This document shows positions 35,054 through 47,639 of a stretch of DNA of 64,000 bases, in pieces. Numbering within the stretch: the stretch's first letter is position 1; the number at the start of each line of letters is the position of its first letter. Made by a program: the position numbers and the translations under genes. The stretch spans positions 124,001 through 188,000 of the forward strand of contig NZ_CP035913.1 of the NCBI RefSeq assembly GCF_004209755.1. The letters are read 5' to 3'. The notes under the pieces were generated by a model that was given only the letters and a program-made list of their open reading frames with translations, searched no databases and had not been told where the DNA came from. Origin of the DNA: Pseudoduganella lutea (GTDB lineage: Bacteria; Pseudomonadota; Gammaproteobacteria; Burkholderiales; Burkholderiaceae_D).

Positions 35054-36504
35054 TGTCCTGGCTGCGCAGCGTGCGGCCCGCGGCCGACTGGTCGCTGCGC
35101 TCACAGCTGGTGGCGTGGGTGCTGCTGCCGCAGCTGGTGTTGTGGGTCGCCGGTGGCGCCGCGACCTACCGGCTCGCGGTGAGCTACGTCAACGAGGCGG
35201 CCGACGCCACCCTGTCGCAAGCCGCGCGCACGCTGGCGCGCCAGGTCAAGCCGATCGGCAGCGGCCTGCTGATCGACCTTCCCCGCGCCGCGCAGAACAT
35301 CCTGGAAGCCGATCCGAACGACCGCTTCCTGTACACGGTCAGCACGCCGCCCGGCCGGTTCATCCTCGGGAACAACAGCATTCCGCTGCCGCCCGCGCAC
35401 ATGGCGCCGCGTGCGAACGATCCTTACTTCTACGACGGTGAAATGGTCCCCGACGAGCCGGGCGCCGCGTCGGGGCCGGCCAGGGTGCGCGTTGCGGCGC
35501 TGTTCCTCAGGAACGGGGAGGTGAACGGGCGCCAGCAGTGGATGCTGGTGCAGGTGGCGCGCGGCATGGCGGCGCGCGAATCCATCTGGAAGCGGATCCT
35601 CGTCGACACCCTGCTGCCGCTGTCGGCGCTGATCTTGCTGATGACCGTGATCGTGTGGGCCGGCACCGGCGCCGGGCTTGCGCCGCTGCTGCGCCTGCGC
35701 CGCGAAGTGGAAGGCCGCACGCCGAACGACCTCACGCCACTGCGCGCCCAGGCGGCCCCGCGCGAGCTGCGTTCGCTGGTGCGCGCGCTGAACGACCTGC
35801 TGGCCGCCGTGCGCCAGAATGTCGACGCGCAGAAACGCTTCATCGCCGATGCCGCGCACCAGTTGCGCACGCCCCTGGCCGGCCTGATCAGCCACGCGGA
35901 ACTGGCGCTGGGTGCAACGACCGACCCCGCGCTGGTGGCCCGCCTGACCCTGCTGCACCAGAGCGCCACCCGCAGCGCCCACCTGATCGCCCGCATGCTG
36001 ATGCTGGCGCGCGCCGAACCGGAAGCGGCGATGGCGCAGGAGCGCTTGCCGGTCGATCTGCGCGCGCTGGTCGAGCAGGTCGTTGCCGACAAGGTGCCGA
36101 AAGCGCTGCGCGGTGGCGCCGATCTCGGCATTGCCGATGACGAAGCACCCCCTGATCCGGCGCCCTTGCGTGTTCTCGCCAACCCGATGCTGCTGACCGA
36201 GGCGCTCGTCAACATCCTCGACAACGCCATCGAATATGCGGGGTCCGGCAGCGAGATCACCGTGGCGGTCCGGCGCGATGACGGCCACGCTCATATCCGT
36301 GTCAGCGACAACGGGCCGGGTATCGCCCTCGCCGACCATGCGCGCGTGTTCGACCGTTTCGTGCGGGCCACGGACCAGGGACTGGGCTGCGGGCTGGGCC
36401 TGGCGATCGTGCAGGAAATCGTGATGCAGCATGGCGGTAGCGTGACGCTGGCGGACGTTGAGCCCCACGGCCTGGACGTGACCATCAAGCTGCCCTTGCT
36501 GTGA
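35053..36504 (+). CDS. TctE-like sensor histidine kinase
   Basis: Membrane sensor kinase of 483 residues. TM1 at about 18-40, a periplasmic sensor domain (2CSK_N type) at about 45-180, TM2 at about 185-205, then a HAMP-like linker, the H box KRFIADAAHQLRTPLAG with H269, the N box LVNILDNAIEYA, G1 VSDNGPGI and G2 GLGCGLGLAIV. The partner regulator is immediately upstream. TctE-like kinases often sense organic acids, sometimes with a periplasmic binding protein, and two such proteins are encoded next to this pair. It ends 338 bp before pqqA, but whether it controls PQQ synthesis is unknown. Confidence 0.92.
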   Translation: MSWLRSVRPAADWSLRSQLVAWVLLPQLVLWVAGGAATYRLAVSYVNEAADATLSQAARTLARQVKPIGSGLLIDLPRAAQNILEADPNDRFLYTVSTPPGRFILGNNSIPLPPAHMAPRANDPYFYDGEMVPDEPGAASGPARVRVAALFLRNGEVNGRQQWMLVQVARGMAARESIWKRILVDTLLPLSALILLMTVIVWAGTGAGLAPLLRLRREVEGRTPNDLTPLRAQAAPRELRSLVRALNDLLAAVRQNVDAQKRFIADAAHQLRTPLAGLISHAELALGATTDPALVARLTLLHQSATRSAHLIARMLMLARAEPEAAMAQERLPVDLRALVEQVVADKVPKALRGGADLGIADDEAPPDPAPLRVLANPMLLTEALVNILDNAIEYAGSGSEITVAVRRDDGHAHIRVSDNGPGIALADHARVFDRFVRATDQGLGCGLGLAIVQEIVMQHGGSVTLADVEPHGLDVTIKLPLL

Positions 36505-36575
36505 CAAGCCCCGGTCAGGGTGCGCCCGCCGCACAGCTGCTGCCAGAAGGCGCAGACCGGCAGGCCCCCGATTCA

Positions 36576-36647
36576 ACTGTCACAGTGCGTCATCGGAGCG
36601 AACACACTGTTCGGTTGTGACACACTGTTGCGTCCACCTGTGTCACG
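36576..36647. promoter_or_regulatory. Candidate activator sites upstream of pqqA
   Basis: ACTGT-C-ACAGT (36576-36586), a 9-bp direct repeat CACACTGTT at 36603-36611 and 36621-36629, TGTGACA (36616-36622) and TGTCAC (36641-36646) cluster 85-155 bp upstream of a -24/-12 promoter. This is the usual range for enhancer-binding activators of sigma54. The activator is not encoded in the window. Confidence 0.4.
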
Positions 36648-36731
36648 GCCGTTCCGCATCCGATGGCGCAACCGTCCTCCCGCTTGTGCCCACCAGGCGC
36701 GGGGTCCCGCCTCGCCCCGCCTCGTCCTCTT

Positions 36732-36747
36732 TGGCACGATTATCGCT
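36732..36747 (+). promoter_or_regulatory. Sigma54-type -24/-12 promoter before pqqA
   Basis: TGGCAC-N5-TCGCT matches the sigma54 consensus TGGCAC-N5-TTGCW at all but one position, with GG (36733-36734) and GC (36745-36746) exactly 10 bases apart. It would start transcription near 36758, about 85 bases before pqqA. It lies in the 337-bp gap after the kinase gene, downstream of repeated TGTGACA-type motifs. No equally good -35/-10 pair was noticed there. Confidence 0.5.
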
Positions 36748-36841
36748 TTATGCCTGTAACTGCACGAACCGTGCGGTAAGCCCTTGAGCCGTCCGTCCGC
36801 ATCACCGGCCTGCTCATCACACCAATCCTGAGGAAACCATC

Positions 36842-36916
36842 ATGACCTGGAGCACACCCGCGTTTACCGACCTGCGTTTCGGATTTGAAATCACGATGTA
36901 TATCGCAAACCGCTAG
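36842..36916 (+). CDS. pqqA: PqqA, precursor peptide of PQQ
   Basis: Ribosomally made 24-residue precursor of pyrroloquinoline quinone. The peptide begins [14 protein letters not shown] and carries the conserved Glu16 and Tyr20 (FEITMY) that PqqE cross-links. GAGGA lies 8 bases before the ATG. First gene of pqqABCDE; the gap of 68 bp to pqqB is normal. Too short for usual ORF calling but unmistakable by motif and position. Confidence 0.96.
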   Translation: MTWSTPAFTDLRFGFEITMYIANR

Positions 36917-36984
36917 CAAGCTGGCCAGAGAACCGTGCCGCCAGGTGATCGCACCGGCACGGGCTTCGTCCACTGAACGACACC

Positions 36985-37938
36985 ATGAAAATCATCGTAT
37001 TGGGCTCGGCAGCCGGCGGCGGCTTCCCGCAGTGGAACTGCAACTGCCGCAATTGCGCGGGCGTACGTAGCGGCACGCTTGCCGCCACGGCCCGTACCCA
37101 GTCGTCGATCGCGGTCTCGGGCGATGGCAACGACTGGGTGCTGATCAACGCGTCTCCCGACATCCTGGCGCAGATCCGCGCGACGCCGGCGCTGCAGCCG
37201 TCGCGGGCAAAGCGCGATTCCGGCATCGCCGCCGTGATGCTGATGGATGCGCAGATCGACCATGTCACCGGTCTGTTGATGCTGCGCGAGGGAAGGCCGC
37301 TGCCACTCTACTGCACCGCATCGGTATGGAACGATCTCAACACCAGCCTGCCCCTGGCGCCGGTGCTGTCGCACTACTGCGGCGTGCATTGGCATGCGTT
37401 GCACACCATCGGCGATGGGCCCGGCATGCAGGCGGTGCAGGTGCCGGGCATCGACGGCATCCGTTTCACGCCGCTGGTCCTGTCCAGCAAGGCGCCGCCG
37501 TATTCGCCGCACCGCGCGCAGCCGGGCATCGGCGACAATATCGGCCTGCTGATCGAGGATACCGGCAGCGGCAGGTCGCTGTTCTACGCGCCGGGGTTGG
37601 GCATGATCGAACCGCAGGTCGATGCCGCGATGCGCCAGGCCGACTGCGTGCTCGTCGATGGCACGTTCTGGCGCGCCGACGAGATGATCGAACTGGGCTT
37701 TTCCAGCAAAAGCGCGGCCGACATGGGCCATTTGCCGCAGTCGGGCGAGGCCGGGATGATCGCGGTGCTGGACAGCCTGGATGCGCACGGGGATGCACCG
37801 CGCCGGACGGAACGGCGCAAGATTCTCATTCATATCAATAACACCAACCCGATCCTGGACGACGACTCGGCGCAGCGTGCGCTGCTGGCGCGCCACGGCA
37901 TCGAAGTCGCCTTCGACGGCATGGAAATCGTCCTGTGA
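36985..37938 (+). CDS. pqqB: PqqB
   Basis: PQQ biosynthesis protein B, metallo-beta-lactamase fold, 317 residues (family about 300). The start [20 protein letters not shown] is highly diagnostic, as is [10 protein letters not shown]. PqqB is proposed to hydroxylate or help process the cross-linked PqqA-derived diamino acid. The stop overlaps the GTG start of pqqC by 4 bases. Confidence 0.97.
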   Translation: MKIIVLGSAAGGGFPQWNCNCRNCAGVRSGTLAATARTQSSIAVSGDGNDWVLINASPDILAQIRATPALQPSRAKRDSGIAAVMLMDAQIDHVTGLLMLREGRPLPLYCTASVWNDLNTSLPLAPVLSHYCGVHWHALHTIGDGPGMQAVQVPGIDGIRFTPLVLSSKAPPYSPHRAQPGIGDNIGLLIEDTGSGRSLFYAPGLGMIEPQVDAAMRQADCVLVDGTFWRADEMIELGFSSKSAADMGHLPQSGEAGMIAVLDSLDAHGDAPRRTERRKILIHINNTNPILDDDSAQRALLARHGIEVAFDGMEIVL

Positions 37939-38627
37939 CGAGCGCGCCGGCCTGGAGCCGCACCGAGTTCGAAGCGCAATTGCGCGCGCGTGGCGCCGGC
38001 TACCACATCAATCATCCGTTCAACGTCAGGATGAACAGCGGCCTGCTGCGCGAGGACCAGATCCGCGGCTGGGTAGCCAACCGGTTTTATTATCAGGTCA
38101 ATATCCCGCAGAAGGACGGCGCGATCATCGCCAACTGCCCCGATCGGGAAACCCGCCGCAAATGGGTGCGCCGCATCCTCGATCATGACGGCTGCGACGG
38201 CAACGATGGTGGCATTGAAGCCTGGCTGCGGCTCGGGGCAGCGGTCGGCATCGAAGACGGGGTGTTATGGTCGCAACGCCACGTGGTGCCCGGTGTCCGT
38301 TTCGCTGTCGATGCCTACGTCAACTTCGCGCGCCAGGCGCCCTGGCAGGAGGCGGTCTGCTCGTCGCTGACGGAAATGTTCGCCCCGCAGATCCACAAGG
38401 ACCGCCTGGCCAATTGGCCTGCCCAATATGGCTGGATCGACCAGGCGGGCCTGCAGTATTTCCGCAGTCGTATTTCGCTGGCCGAACGCGACGTCGAACA
38501 CGGCCTGCAGGTCACGCTCGATCATTTCACGACGCGCGCCCAGCAGGAGCGTGCGCTCGAGATCCTGCAGTTCAAGCTCGACATCCTGTGGGCCATGCTC
38601 GATGCGATCGAAAAAGCCTACCCTTGA
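37935..38627 (+). CDS. pqqC: PqqC, pyrroloquinoline-quinone synthase
   Basis: Cofactor-free oxidase that performs the last step, ring closure and oxidation to PQQ. 230 residues from a GTG start at 37935 that overlaps the pqqB stop (GTGA). Family stretches: [56 protein letters not shown]. All-helical TenA-like fold expected. 14 bp separate it from pqqD. Confidence 0.96.
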   Translation: MTSAPAWSRTEFEAQLRARGAGYHINHPFNVRMNSGLLREDQIRGWVANRFYYQVNIPQKDGAIIANCPDRETRRKWVRRILDHDGCDGNDGGIEAWLRLGAAVGIEDGVLWSQRHVVPGVRFAVDAYVNFARQAPWQEAVCSSLTEMFAPQIHKDRLANWPAQYGWIDQAGLQYFRSRISLAERDVEHGLQVTLDHFTTRAQQERALEILQFKLDILWAMLDAIEKAYP

Positions 38628-38641
38628 CCTCAGGTGCCACG

Positions 38642-38905
38642 ATGAACCAGATTCCCGACAAGCCAGTTCTTTCCCGCCTGTTCCGCATGCAGTGGGAGGA
38701 AACGCAAGGCGCGTATGTGCTGTTGTACCCGGAAGGGATGGTCAAACTCAACCAGAGCGCGGCCGAGATCCTGAAACGCTGCGACGGAAAGCGCAGCGTA
38801 CCCGCCATCGTCGACGAGCTGGAACAGGCGTTCAAGGCCAGTGGTCTGGGGGCCGATGTCGATGCGTTCCTGCACTCCGCCAGCGCACGTGGCTGGCTGG
38901 CATGA
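38642..38905 (+). CDS. pqqD: PqqD, peptide chaperone
   Basis: Peptide-binding chaperone (RRE fold), 87 residues, that delivers PqqA to PqqE. Recognisable: [20 protein letters not shown] and [19 protein letters not shown] 38642 is preferred to the longer frame that runs inside pqqC. It stops 10 bp before pqqE. Separate from pqqE here, whereas some species fuse pqqC and pqqD. Confidence 0.95.
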   Translation: MNQIPDKPVLSRLFRMQWEETQGAYVLLYPEGMVKLNQSAAEILKRCDGKRSVPAIVDELEQAFKASGLGADVDAFLHSASARGWLA

Positions 38906-38915
38906 GCCTGCGGCC

Positions 38916-40064
38916 GTGAACGCCCCCGAACCCCGCCAGGCCATCACGGCACCACTCTGGCTGCTGGCGGAGCTGACGTATCGCTGCCCCCTCCACTGCG
39001 CCTTCTGTTACAACCCCGTCGATTACGCCAAAAACCGCGCCGAACTCTCCACCGAACAATGGTTTGACGTGATGCGCCAGGCACGCCAGCTCGGTGCGGC
39101 CCAGCTCGGGTTTTCGGGCGGCGAGCCGCTGGTGCGCGACGACCTCGAACAACTCGTCGGCGAAGGCCGCCGGCTCGGCTTCTACACCAACCTCATCACC
39201 TCCGGCGTTGGCCTGACCGAAACGCGCCTGGCCCGCATGAAGGAACTCGGGCTGGACCATATCCAGTTGTCGTTCCAGGACTCGACCCGCGAAATGAACG
39301 ATTTCCTGTCCAGTACCCGGACCTTCGACCTGAAAGCACGGGTAGCCAGGCTGATCAAGCAGTATGACTATCCGATGGTGCTCAATGTCGTGCTGCACCG
39401 CTTCAACCTCGACCACGTCGACCGCATCATCGACATGGCGCTGGAAATGGGCGTCGACTACCTGGAACTGGCGAACACGCAGTATTACGGCTGGGGCCTG
39501 GTCAACCGGGCGCAGTTGATGCCCACGCGCGAGCAACTGCGGCGTGCCGAGGCCGTGGTCAACGACTATCGCGCCCGGATCGGCAACAAGGTGCGGATCC
39601 TGTTCGTGGTGCCTGACTATTTCGAGGAGCGCCCCAAGGCATGCATGAACGGCTGGGGTTCGGTCTTCCTCGGCATTGCCCCGGACGGCACCGCCCTGCC
39701 CTGCCACGCCGCCCGCTCGCTGCCGGGCATCACTTTCCCCAACGTTCGTGAATACAGCCTGAAAGACATCTGGTACGCCAGCGGCGCCTTCAACCACTAC
39801 CGCGGCGATGCCTGGATGAAGTCACCCTGCCGCGCCTGCCCCGAGAAAGACAAGGATTTCGGTGGCTGTCGCTGCCAGGCCTACGCACTGACCGGGGACG
39901 CCGCAAATGCCGACCCGGTATGCTCACGGTCGCCGCAACACGCCGACGTCCATGCCATCGTCATTCAGGCCCAACGGGCACAGGAAATGACGCGGCAGCA
40001 GCAAGTCCAGCCGATCGTGTTTCGCACGAATGCGAACTCGCGCCGCGGCGGGAGCGGGCCATAG
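38916..40064 (+). CDS. pqqE: PqqE, radical SAM enzyme
   Basis: Radical SAM enzyme that joins Glu and Tyr of PqqA by a carbon-carbon bond. The GTG at 38916 gives 382 residues, the usual length, starting [10 protein letters not shown]; upstream sequence in frame overlaps pqqD and is not PqqE-like. The SAM-cluster motif is C24-C28-C31 (RCPLHCAFC), followed by [16 protein letters not shown] auxiliary-cluster cysteines are in the last third ([34 protein letters not shown]). No pqqF or pqqG protease gene follows, so precursor cleavage must be provided elsewhere. Confidence 0.95.
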   Translation: MNAPEPRQAITAPLWLLAELTYRCPLHCAFCYNPVDYAKNRAELSTEQWFDVMRQARQLGAAQLGFSGGEPLVRDDLEQLVGEGRRLGFYTNLITSGVGLTETRLARMKELGLDHIQLSFQDSTREMNDFLSSTRTFDLKARVARLIKQYDYPMVLNVVLHRFNLDHVDRIIDMALEMGVDYLELANTQYYGWGLVNRAQLMPTREQLRRAEAVVNDYRARIGNKVRILFVVPDYFEERPKACMNGWGSVFLGIAPDGTALPCHAARSLPGITFPNVREYSLKDIWYASGAFNHYRGDAWMKSPCRACPEKDKDFGGCRCQAYALTGDAANADPVCSRSPQHADVHAIVIQAQRAQEMTRQQQVQPIVFRTNANSRRGGSGP

Positions 40065-40393
40065 AACCAGTTACGTGTCCGCCTGGGGAGGGTGGCGGCA
40101 TTGAGTGGTCTTTACAGCGCCGTCATATGCAGCTTGAAGGATTATTGTCCTTTGAGTGACAATCAACGCGCACGGCTCTCCGCCGTGATTAACTGATCGG
40201 GGACCCGGCCCCCTGAGAGCACTCCTCATGCACCACTCCTGGGGACACAATCGATGACCTTCCCGGCTTCCTTATGTCAACAAAAATTGCAGGAACGAGA
40301 TGCAAGCCATTTTCAAAGTTCGATTCCTGCGCAGCTTGCATGCAATATACTTCTCGCAGCAAAATTCAATAATCAAAAAATATCACATCGATC
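40065..40393. other. Gap after pqqE, no gene seen
   Basis: 329 bases of falling GC content between pqqE and the NIPSNAP gene. One hairpin CACGGC-TCTCC-GCCGTG (40171-40187) could be a weak stop structure for pqq transcription, but it lacks a U-tract. The last 80 bases are AT-rich and should contain the promoter of the next gene. No coding frame was recognised. Confidence 0.5.
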
Positions 40394-40780
40394 ATGCGCC
40401 TTATCGAAATTCGTTCGTACAAACTCAAGCCGGGAACCACTAGAGTGTTCCATCAGCTTTTCAGCAAAAAGGCGGTTCCCATGCTGACTGATTGGGGTAC
40501 CGAGGTGGTGGCATTCGGGCCGTCCCTGCACCAGGAGGATGGCTATTTTCTCATTCGCTCCTATCAGGACTTGGCAGACCTGAAGAATCGTCAAGACCAT
40601 TTTTATGGATCTCAAGAATGGCGCAATGGACCGCGAGAAGAAATAGTGAATAAAATTGAAAACTCCCTGGATACGCTTGTCTGGCTTTCAGAGACAGGGG
40701 TAAATGATCTAAGAAGGTCCAACCAGTATATGGACGAGAATGCTGGCTCTGTTTCAAAACCGGTGACAGGCACTAGTTAA
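40394..40780 (+). CDS. NIPSNAP family protein
   Basis: Small alpha/beta-barrel protein of 128 residues with the NIPSNAP pattern: MRLIEIRSYKLKPGTTRVFH, VPMLTDWGTEVVAFGPSLH and YFLIRSYQDLADLKNRQDHF. The biochemical role of bacterial NIPSNAP proteins is unclear. GC content is far below the pqq genes, no good ribosome binding site precedes the ATG, and the last ten codons (SVSKPVTGTS) are read from a dispersed repeat, so the original C-terminus was probably replaced. Possibly acquired horizontally. Confidence 0.8.
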   Translation: MRLIEIRSYKLKPGTTRVFHQLFSKKAVPMLTDWGTEVVAFGPSLHQEDGYFLIRSYQDLADLKNRQDHFYGSQEWRNGPREEIVNKIENSLDTLVWLSETGVNDLRRSNQYMDENAGSVSKPVTGTS

Positions 40781-40839
40781 TCTGAAACATTTCCGAAAAA
40801 CTGGTGTCGGTCACCGGTTTTCAAACCGTAAAAGCAAAA

Positions 40840-40867
40840 AACCCCGCCAGCACACGCCAGCGGGGTT
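40840..40867. terminator. Duplicate rrn-type terminator
   Basis: AACCCCGC pairs with GCGGGGTT over a 12-nt loop (CAGCACACGCCA). An A-run lies on one side and TTCTT on the other, so it can act on both strands. It is nearly identical to the terminator at 41111-41144 and could end the NIPSNAP transcript on the plus strand. Confidence 0.75.
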
Positions 40868-40940
40868 CTTACCTGTACAGCCCAAAACCGGTGCCAGACA
40901 CCAATTACTTTGAAATATTTCCAAAAAAACCGGTGTCTGT

Positions 40941-41080
40941 CACTAATGCCGTTCAGTTAGTGCTTGGCCGCGATGTTGACCCGCATGCAGACACCCCAAA
41001 AGTAAAGGGCTGGGGTCAGACCCGGCGGGTCTGACCCCGGAACCTGCCTCTGGGTTTGGCTTATCTGAACGGCATTAGTG
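40941..41080. mobile_element. 140-bp MITE-like element with 16-bp TIRs and a 5-bp target duplication
   Basis: Perfect terminal inverted repeats CACTAATGCCGTTCAG (40941-40956) and its complement (41065-41080) enclose 108 bp without coding capacity. TCTGT occurs directly on both sides (40936-40940 and 41081-41085), a 5-bp target-site duplication. Removing the element and one TCTGT restores a CCGGTGTCTGTCACCGG repeat like the one in the neighbouring uninterrupted copy. The interior has a 12-bp-arm hairpin (GGGGTCAGACCC, 41012-41038). A transposase must act in trans; its family was not determined. Confidence 0.72.
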
Positions 41081-41110
41081 TCTGTCACCGGTTTTCGAGC
41101 TACAAAAGCA

Positions 41111-41144
41111 AAAAACCCCGCCAGCACACGCTAGCGGGGTTTTT
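41111..41144 (-). terminator. Terminator of the rRNA operon
   Basis: AAAAACCCCGC (41111-41121) pairs perfectly with GCGGGGTTTTT (41134-41144) over a 12-nt loop, 11 bp downstream of the 5S gene on the minus strand. The T-run on each side makes it usable in both directions. A classical intrinsic terminator. Confidence 0.92.
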
Positions 41145-41154
41145 CTATGTAACA

Positions 41155-41268
41155 GCCTGACGATAACCTACTTTCACACTGGTTGCAGCACTATCATCGG
41201 CGCAAAGTCGTTTCACGGTCCTGTTCGGGATGGGAAGGGGTGGGACCAACTTGCTATGGTCATCAGGC
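41155..41268 (-). rRNA. rrf: 5S ribosomal RNA
   Basis: On the minus strand the sequence opens GCCTGATGACCATAGCAAG and contains the conserved CCCATCCCGAACAG region; the ends are complementary (GCCTGA with TCAGGC). Length about 114 nt. Last gene of the rRNA operon, about 137 nt after the 23S gene and 11 bp before the terminator. Confidence 0.95.
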
Positions 41269-41405
41269 ATGACTTGTACGCAGTGCCGTTCCCTATGGGG
41301 CAACGCCACTGCTCAATCCGGAAGAAGTAAAGTTGGGTTGTAGTGTTTAACTACATCTCATCAAAGAGTAAATGCAAGGAACCATTATTGGTTCATAACC
41401 GTCAA

Positions 41406-44312
<2,907 letters not shown>

Positions 44313-44430
44313 GACGGCTATAGCTACAAGCATTTACTACTGTGTTTGATGAGTTTTTGTATGCGTCCTTTCGGACACTACCCTAAGTGTGCGATGTCTC
44401 GCACGCTTAATAAAACTTTACTTCTTCCAG

Positions 44431-44443
44431 ATTGTTAAAGAAC
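44431..44443 (-). promoter_or_regulatory. boxA antitermination site in the 16S-23S spacer
   Basis: The operon-sense strand reads GTTCTTTAACAAT, matching the boxA consensus TGCTCTTTAACA, about 120 nt before the 23S start. It recruits the Nus antitermination complex. A similar site lies in the leader at 46501-46512. Confidence 0.75.
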
Positions 44444-44522
44444 GAAACAGCAGTAGTCTCTAAAAGACTAAACATAAAAGTGAACTCGTCACGCTTACGT
44501 TTAATATCTTGAGTAGATGCGT

Positions 44523-44598
44523 TGGTGGAGGATGACGGGATCGAACCGACGACCCCCTGCTTGCAAAGCAGGTGCTCTCCCAGCTGAGCTAATCCCCC
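44523..44598 (-). tRNA. alaT: tRNA-Ala (TGC)
   Basis: 76-nt cloverleaf starting GGGGGATTAGCTCAGCTGGG with anticodon TGC in the loop CTTTGCAAG, T-arm GGTTCGATCC and an encoded CCA end. Lies in the 16S-23S spacer after tRNA-Ile, the standard bacterial arrangement. Confidence 0.97.
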
Positions 44599-44625
44599 AT
44601 GGGATACAACTTTGTGCTTGATACG

Positions 44626-44702
44626 TGGTGGGTCTGGTTGGGCTCGAACCAACGACCCCCGCGTTATCAACACGGTGCTCTAACCAGCTGAGCTACAGAC
44701 CC
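44626..44702 (-). tRNA. ileT: tRNA-Ile (GAT)
   Basis: 77-nt cloverleaf starting GGGTCTGTAGCTCAGCTGGT with anticodon GAT (TTGATAA), T-arm GGTTCGAGCC and an encoded CCA end. First of the two spacer tRNAs, 93 nt downstream of the 16S gene. Confidence 0.97.
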
Positions 44703-44795
44703 GCATTGTTACCTAGCGGTGCTACTGTTTCTTCTTCATTCGACAGTCGATAAGTGTGAGCGTTTGATGCACGATCTTGCGATCCGTGCCGACTC

Positions 44796-46329
<1,534 letters not shown>

Positions 46330-46500
46330 AATCTCTGTTTTTCCGATACTGCTATCGGAGGTCACTCACTCAAGATACTGACGAATCATCCGAAGATGAT
46401 TACGTTTATTTCTTGTGTAAGCGTTTGTTGCTATATTTTGAGCATTCCGGACCGAAGTCCGGAGGCACATCGCATCAAACGCCCACACTTATCGACTGTT

Positions 46501-46512
46501 GATTGTTAAAGA
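46501..46512 (-). promoter_or_regulatory. boxA in the rrn leader
   Basis: The operon-sense strand reads TCTTTAACAATC about 170 nt before the 16S gene, matching boxA. Together with the spacer copy it marks a normally antiterminated rRNA operon. The region 46330-46770 holds only leader and promoter sequence. Confidence 0.7.
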
Positions 46513-46614
46513 ATTCTGCCCAACTATTTTCAACTTCGGGCTTGCTGCGGATCCGGTGAACTTTCGTTCCATCCGGCGACAAATCGTTGTGTTTGTCATC
46601 AGCAGAGAGGCAAG

Positions 46615-46643
46615 ATTATCGAGTGTTTCGTGCGATTCGTCAA
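46615..46643 (-). promoter_or_regulatory. Promoter of the rRNA operon
   Basis: On the minus strand TTGACG (46643-46638) and GATAAT (46620-46615) are separated by exactly 17 bp, a near-consensus sigma70 promoter about 285 bp upstream of the 16S gene. A second, weaker pair TTGTGG-N17-TATAGT lies at 46741-46713 and may be a tandem promoter. Confidence 0.75.
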
Positions 46644-46770
46644 GCTTCTTTCTGTCCCGCCTCAACTTGCTTGTTTCACTTTCGTGACAGCTGCGTTGCT
46701 GCGAGGGACAGAACTATAGCAAACGCCCTGCCCATCCACAAGCCCCTTTTCGACGAATTTATTGCGACTG

Positions 46771-47508
46771 TCAGGATCGCCGCGTGCGCAAACCGTCGAC
46801 CTCGGCCCGCAAGGCCGTGCGGTCCGCATTCAGCGATTCGAGCTGGGCCCGGAGTGCCTTCAGTTCGGACGCATAGTTGTCGCGCGCAGTGACCGCGCCG
46901 ACGAGTTCCATCTCGGCCGTCAGCCGGGCATCGGAGTCGGACGCGGCCGAGGCCATGCTGCGCTCCAGCTGGGAACGCAGGTCGACCAGTTGCCGCTCCT
47001 TGCCGTCGATCGCCAGCTGGTCCTTTGCCTTGCCGACCAGGGCGTTGGTGGCGACCTCACGCGCATCCCGCAGCTCCACGGTGAGGCGTTCGATCTGTTC
47101 GGCACGCTCGGCAGCGAGTGCGTTCGCCGTCGACAGCTGCGACAGCAGATCGTCCCGCTCCTCTTCCAGCAGTTCTCCGGCACGCGCCAGCGCGTCCAGG
47201 TCGCTCTCGGCCTGGGCCAGCTTGTCCCGGTTCCCGGCACCGGACTGTTCGGCGAACTGGCGCGCCCAGTCTGCCAGCGCGGCCACCAGCGGCTCGGGGA
47301 TTTCCGCTTTCGGCGCCTCGGGTGGCGGAACATTGTCCGCTCGCCAGGCCGCGAGATGCTTGTGGATGGCGGTGGCCGAACCCGTGCCGAGCGCGTCGCG
47401 TACCGCCTCGACCGTGACAGGGTTGCCATCGTTGTGCAGGGCACTCGCGGCCGCTGCTACCTCTTCGAATGTGGGTGTCTGTTCCTGCATGTCATCCGTC
47501 CGTTGCAT
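46771..47508 (-). CDS. KfrA-type DNA-binding coiled-coil protein
   Basis: Protein of 245 residues (239 if the second ATG at 47490 is used). The N-terminal 70 residues match the KfrA_N domain (FEEVAAAASALHNDGNPVTV, then EAVRDALGTGSATAIHKHL), a helix-turn-helix DNA-binding region first known from plasmid regulator KfrA. From about 100 to the end it is one long heptad-rich coiled coil (LDALARAGELLEEERDDLLS). Chromosomal copies exist in betaproteobacteria; a role in nucleoid or segregation functions is only speculation. It ends just upstream of the rrn promoters. Confidence 0.8.
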   Translation of the reverse strand: MQRTDDMQEQTPTFEEVAAAASALHNDGNPVTVEAVRDALGTGSATAIHKHLAAWRADNVPPPEAPKAEIPEPLVAALADWARQFAEQSGAGNRDKLAQAESDLDALARAGELLEEERDDLLSQLSTANALAAERAEQIERLTVELRDAREVATNALVGKAKDQLAIDGKERQLVDLRSQLERSMASAASDSDARLTAEMELVGAVTARDNYASELKALRAQLESLNADRTALRAEVDGLRTRRS

Positions 47509-47639
47509 GATGGGCGCAGCTTACTACAGAAGCTTTTTTGCCGGCACGACCTTGGCGGAGCCGGACACCCGGCAATTGCATGACTCTATTGTCGAGCTGA
47601 CGCGCCGGCCAGGCCGGTACCGGCCTGGCTTGGCCGCCG

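Larger units (their letters stand above)
40755..41150. repeat. Tandem duplication of the rrn 3' flank with CCGGTGTC-type repeats
   Basis: Two diverged copies of a unit of about 125 bp stand in direct order. Copy 1 is at about 40757-40882; copy 2 is at about 40885-41154 and is interrupted by a 140-bp insertion. Each consists of CCGGTG(A/C)CAGRCAC, an AT-rich spacer with TTTCCRAAAAA, a CYGGTGTCNGTCACCGG inverted repeat, and a terminator hairpin AACCCCGCCAGCACACGC...GCGGGGTT. The second terminator directly follows the 5S gene. The array fills the whole gap between the NIPSNAP and 5S genes. Confidence 0.7.
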
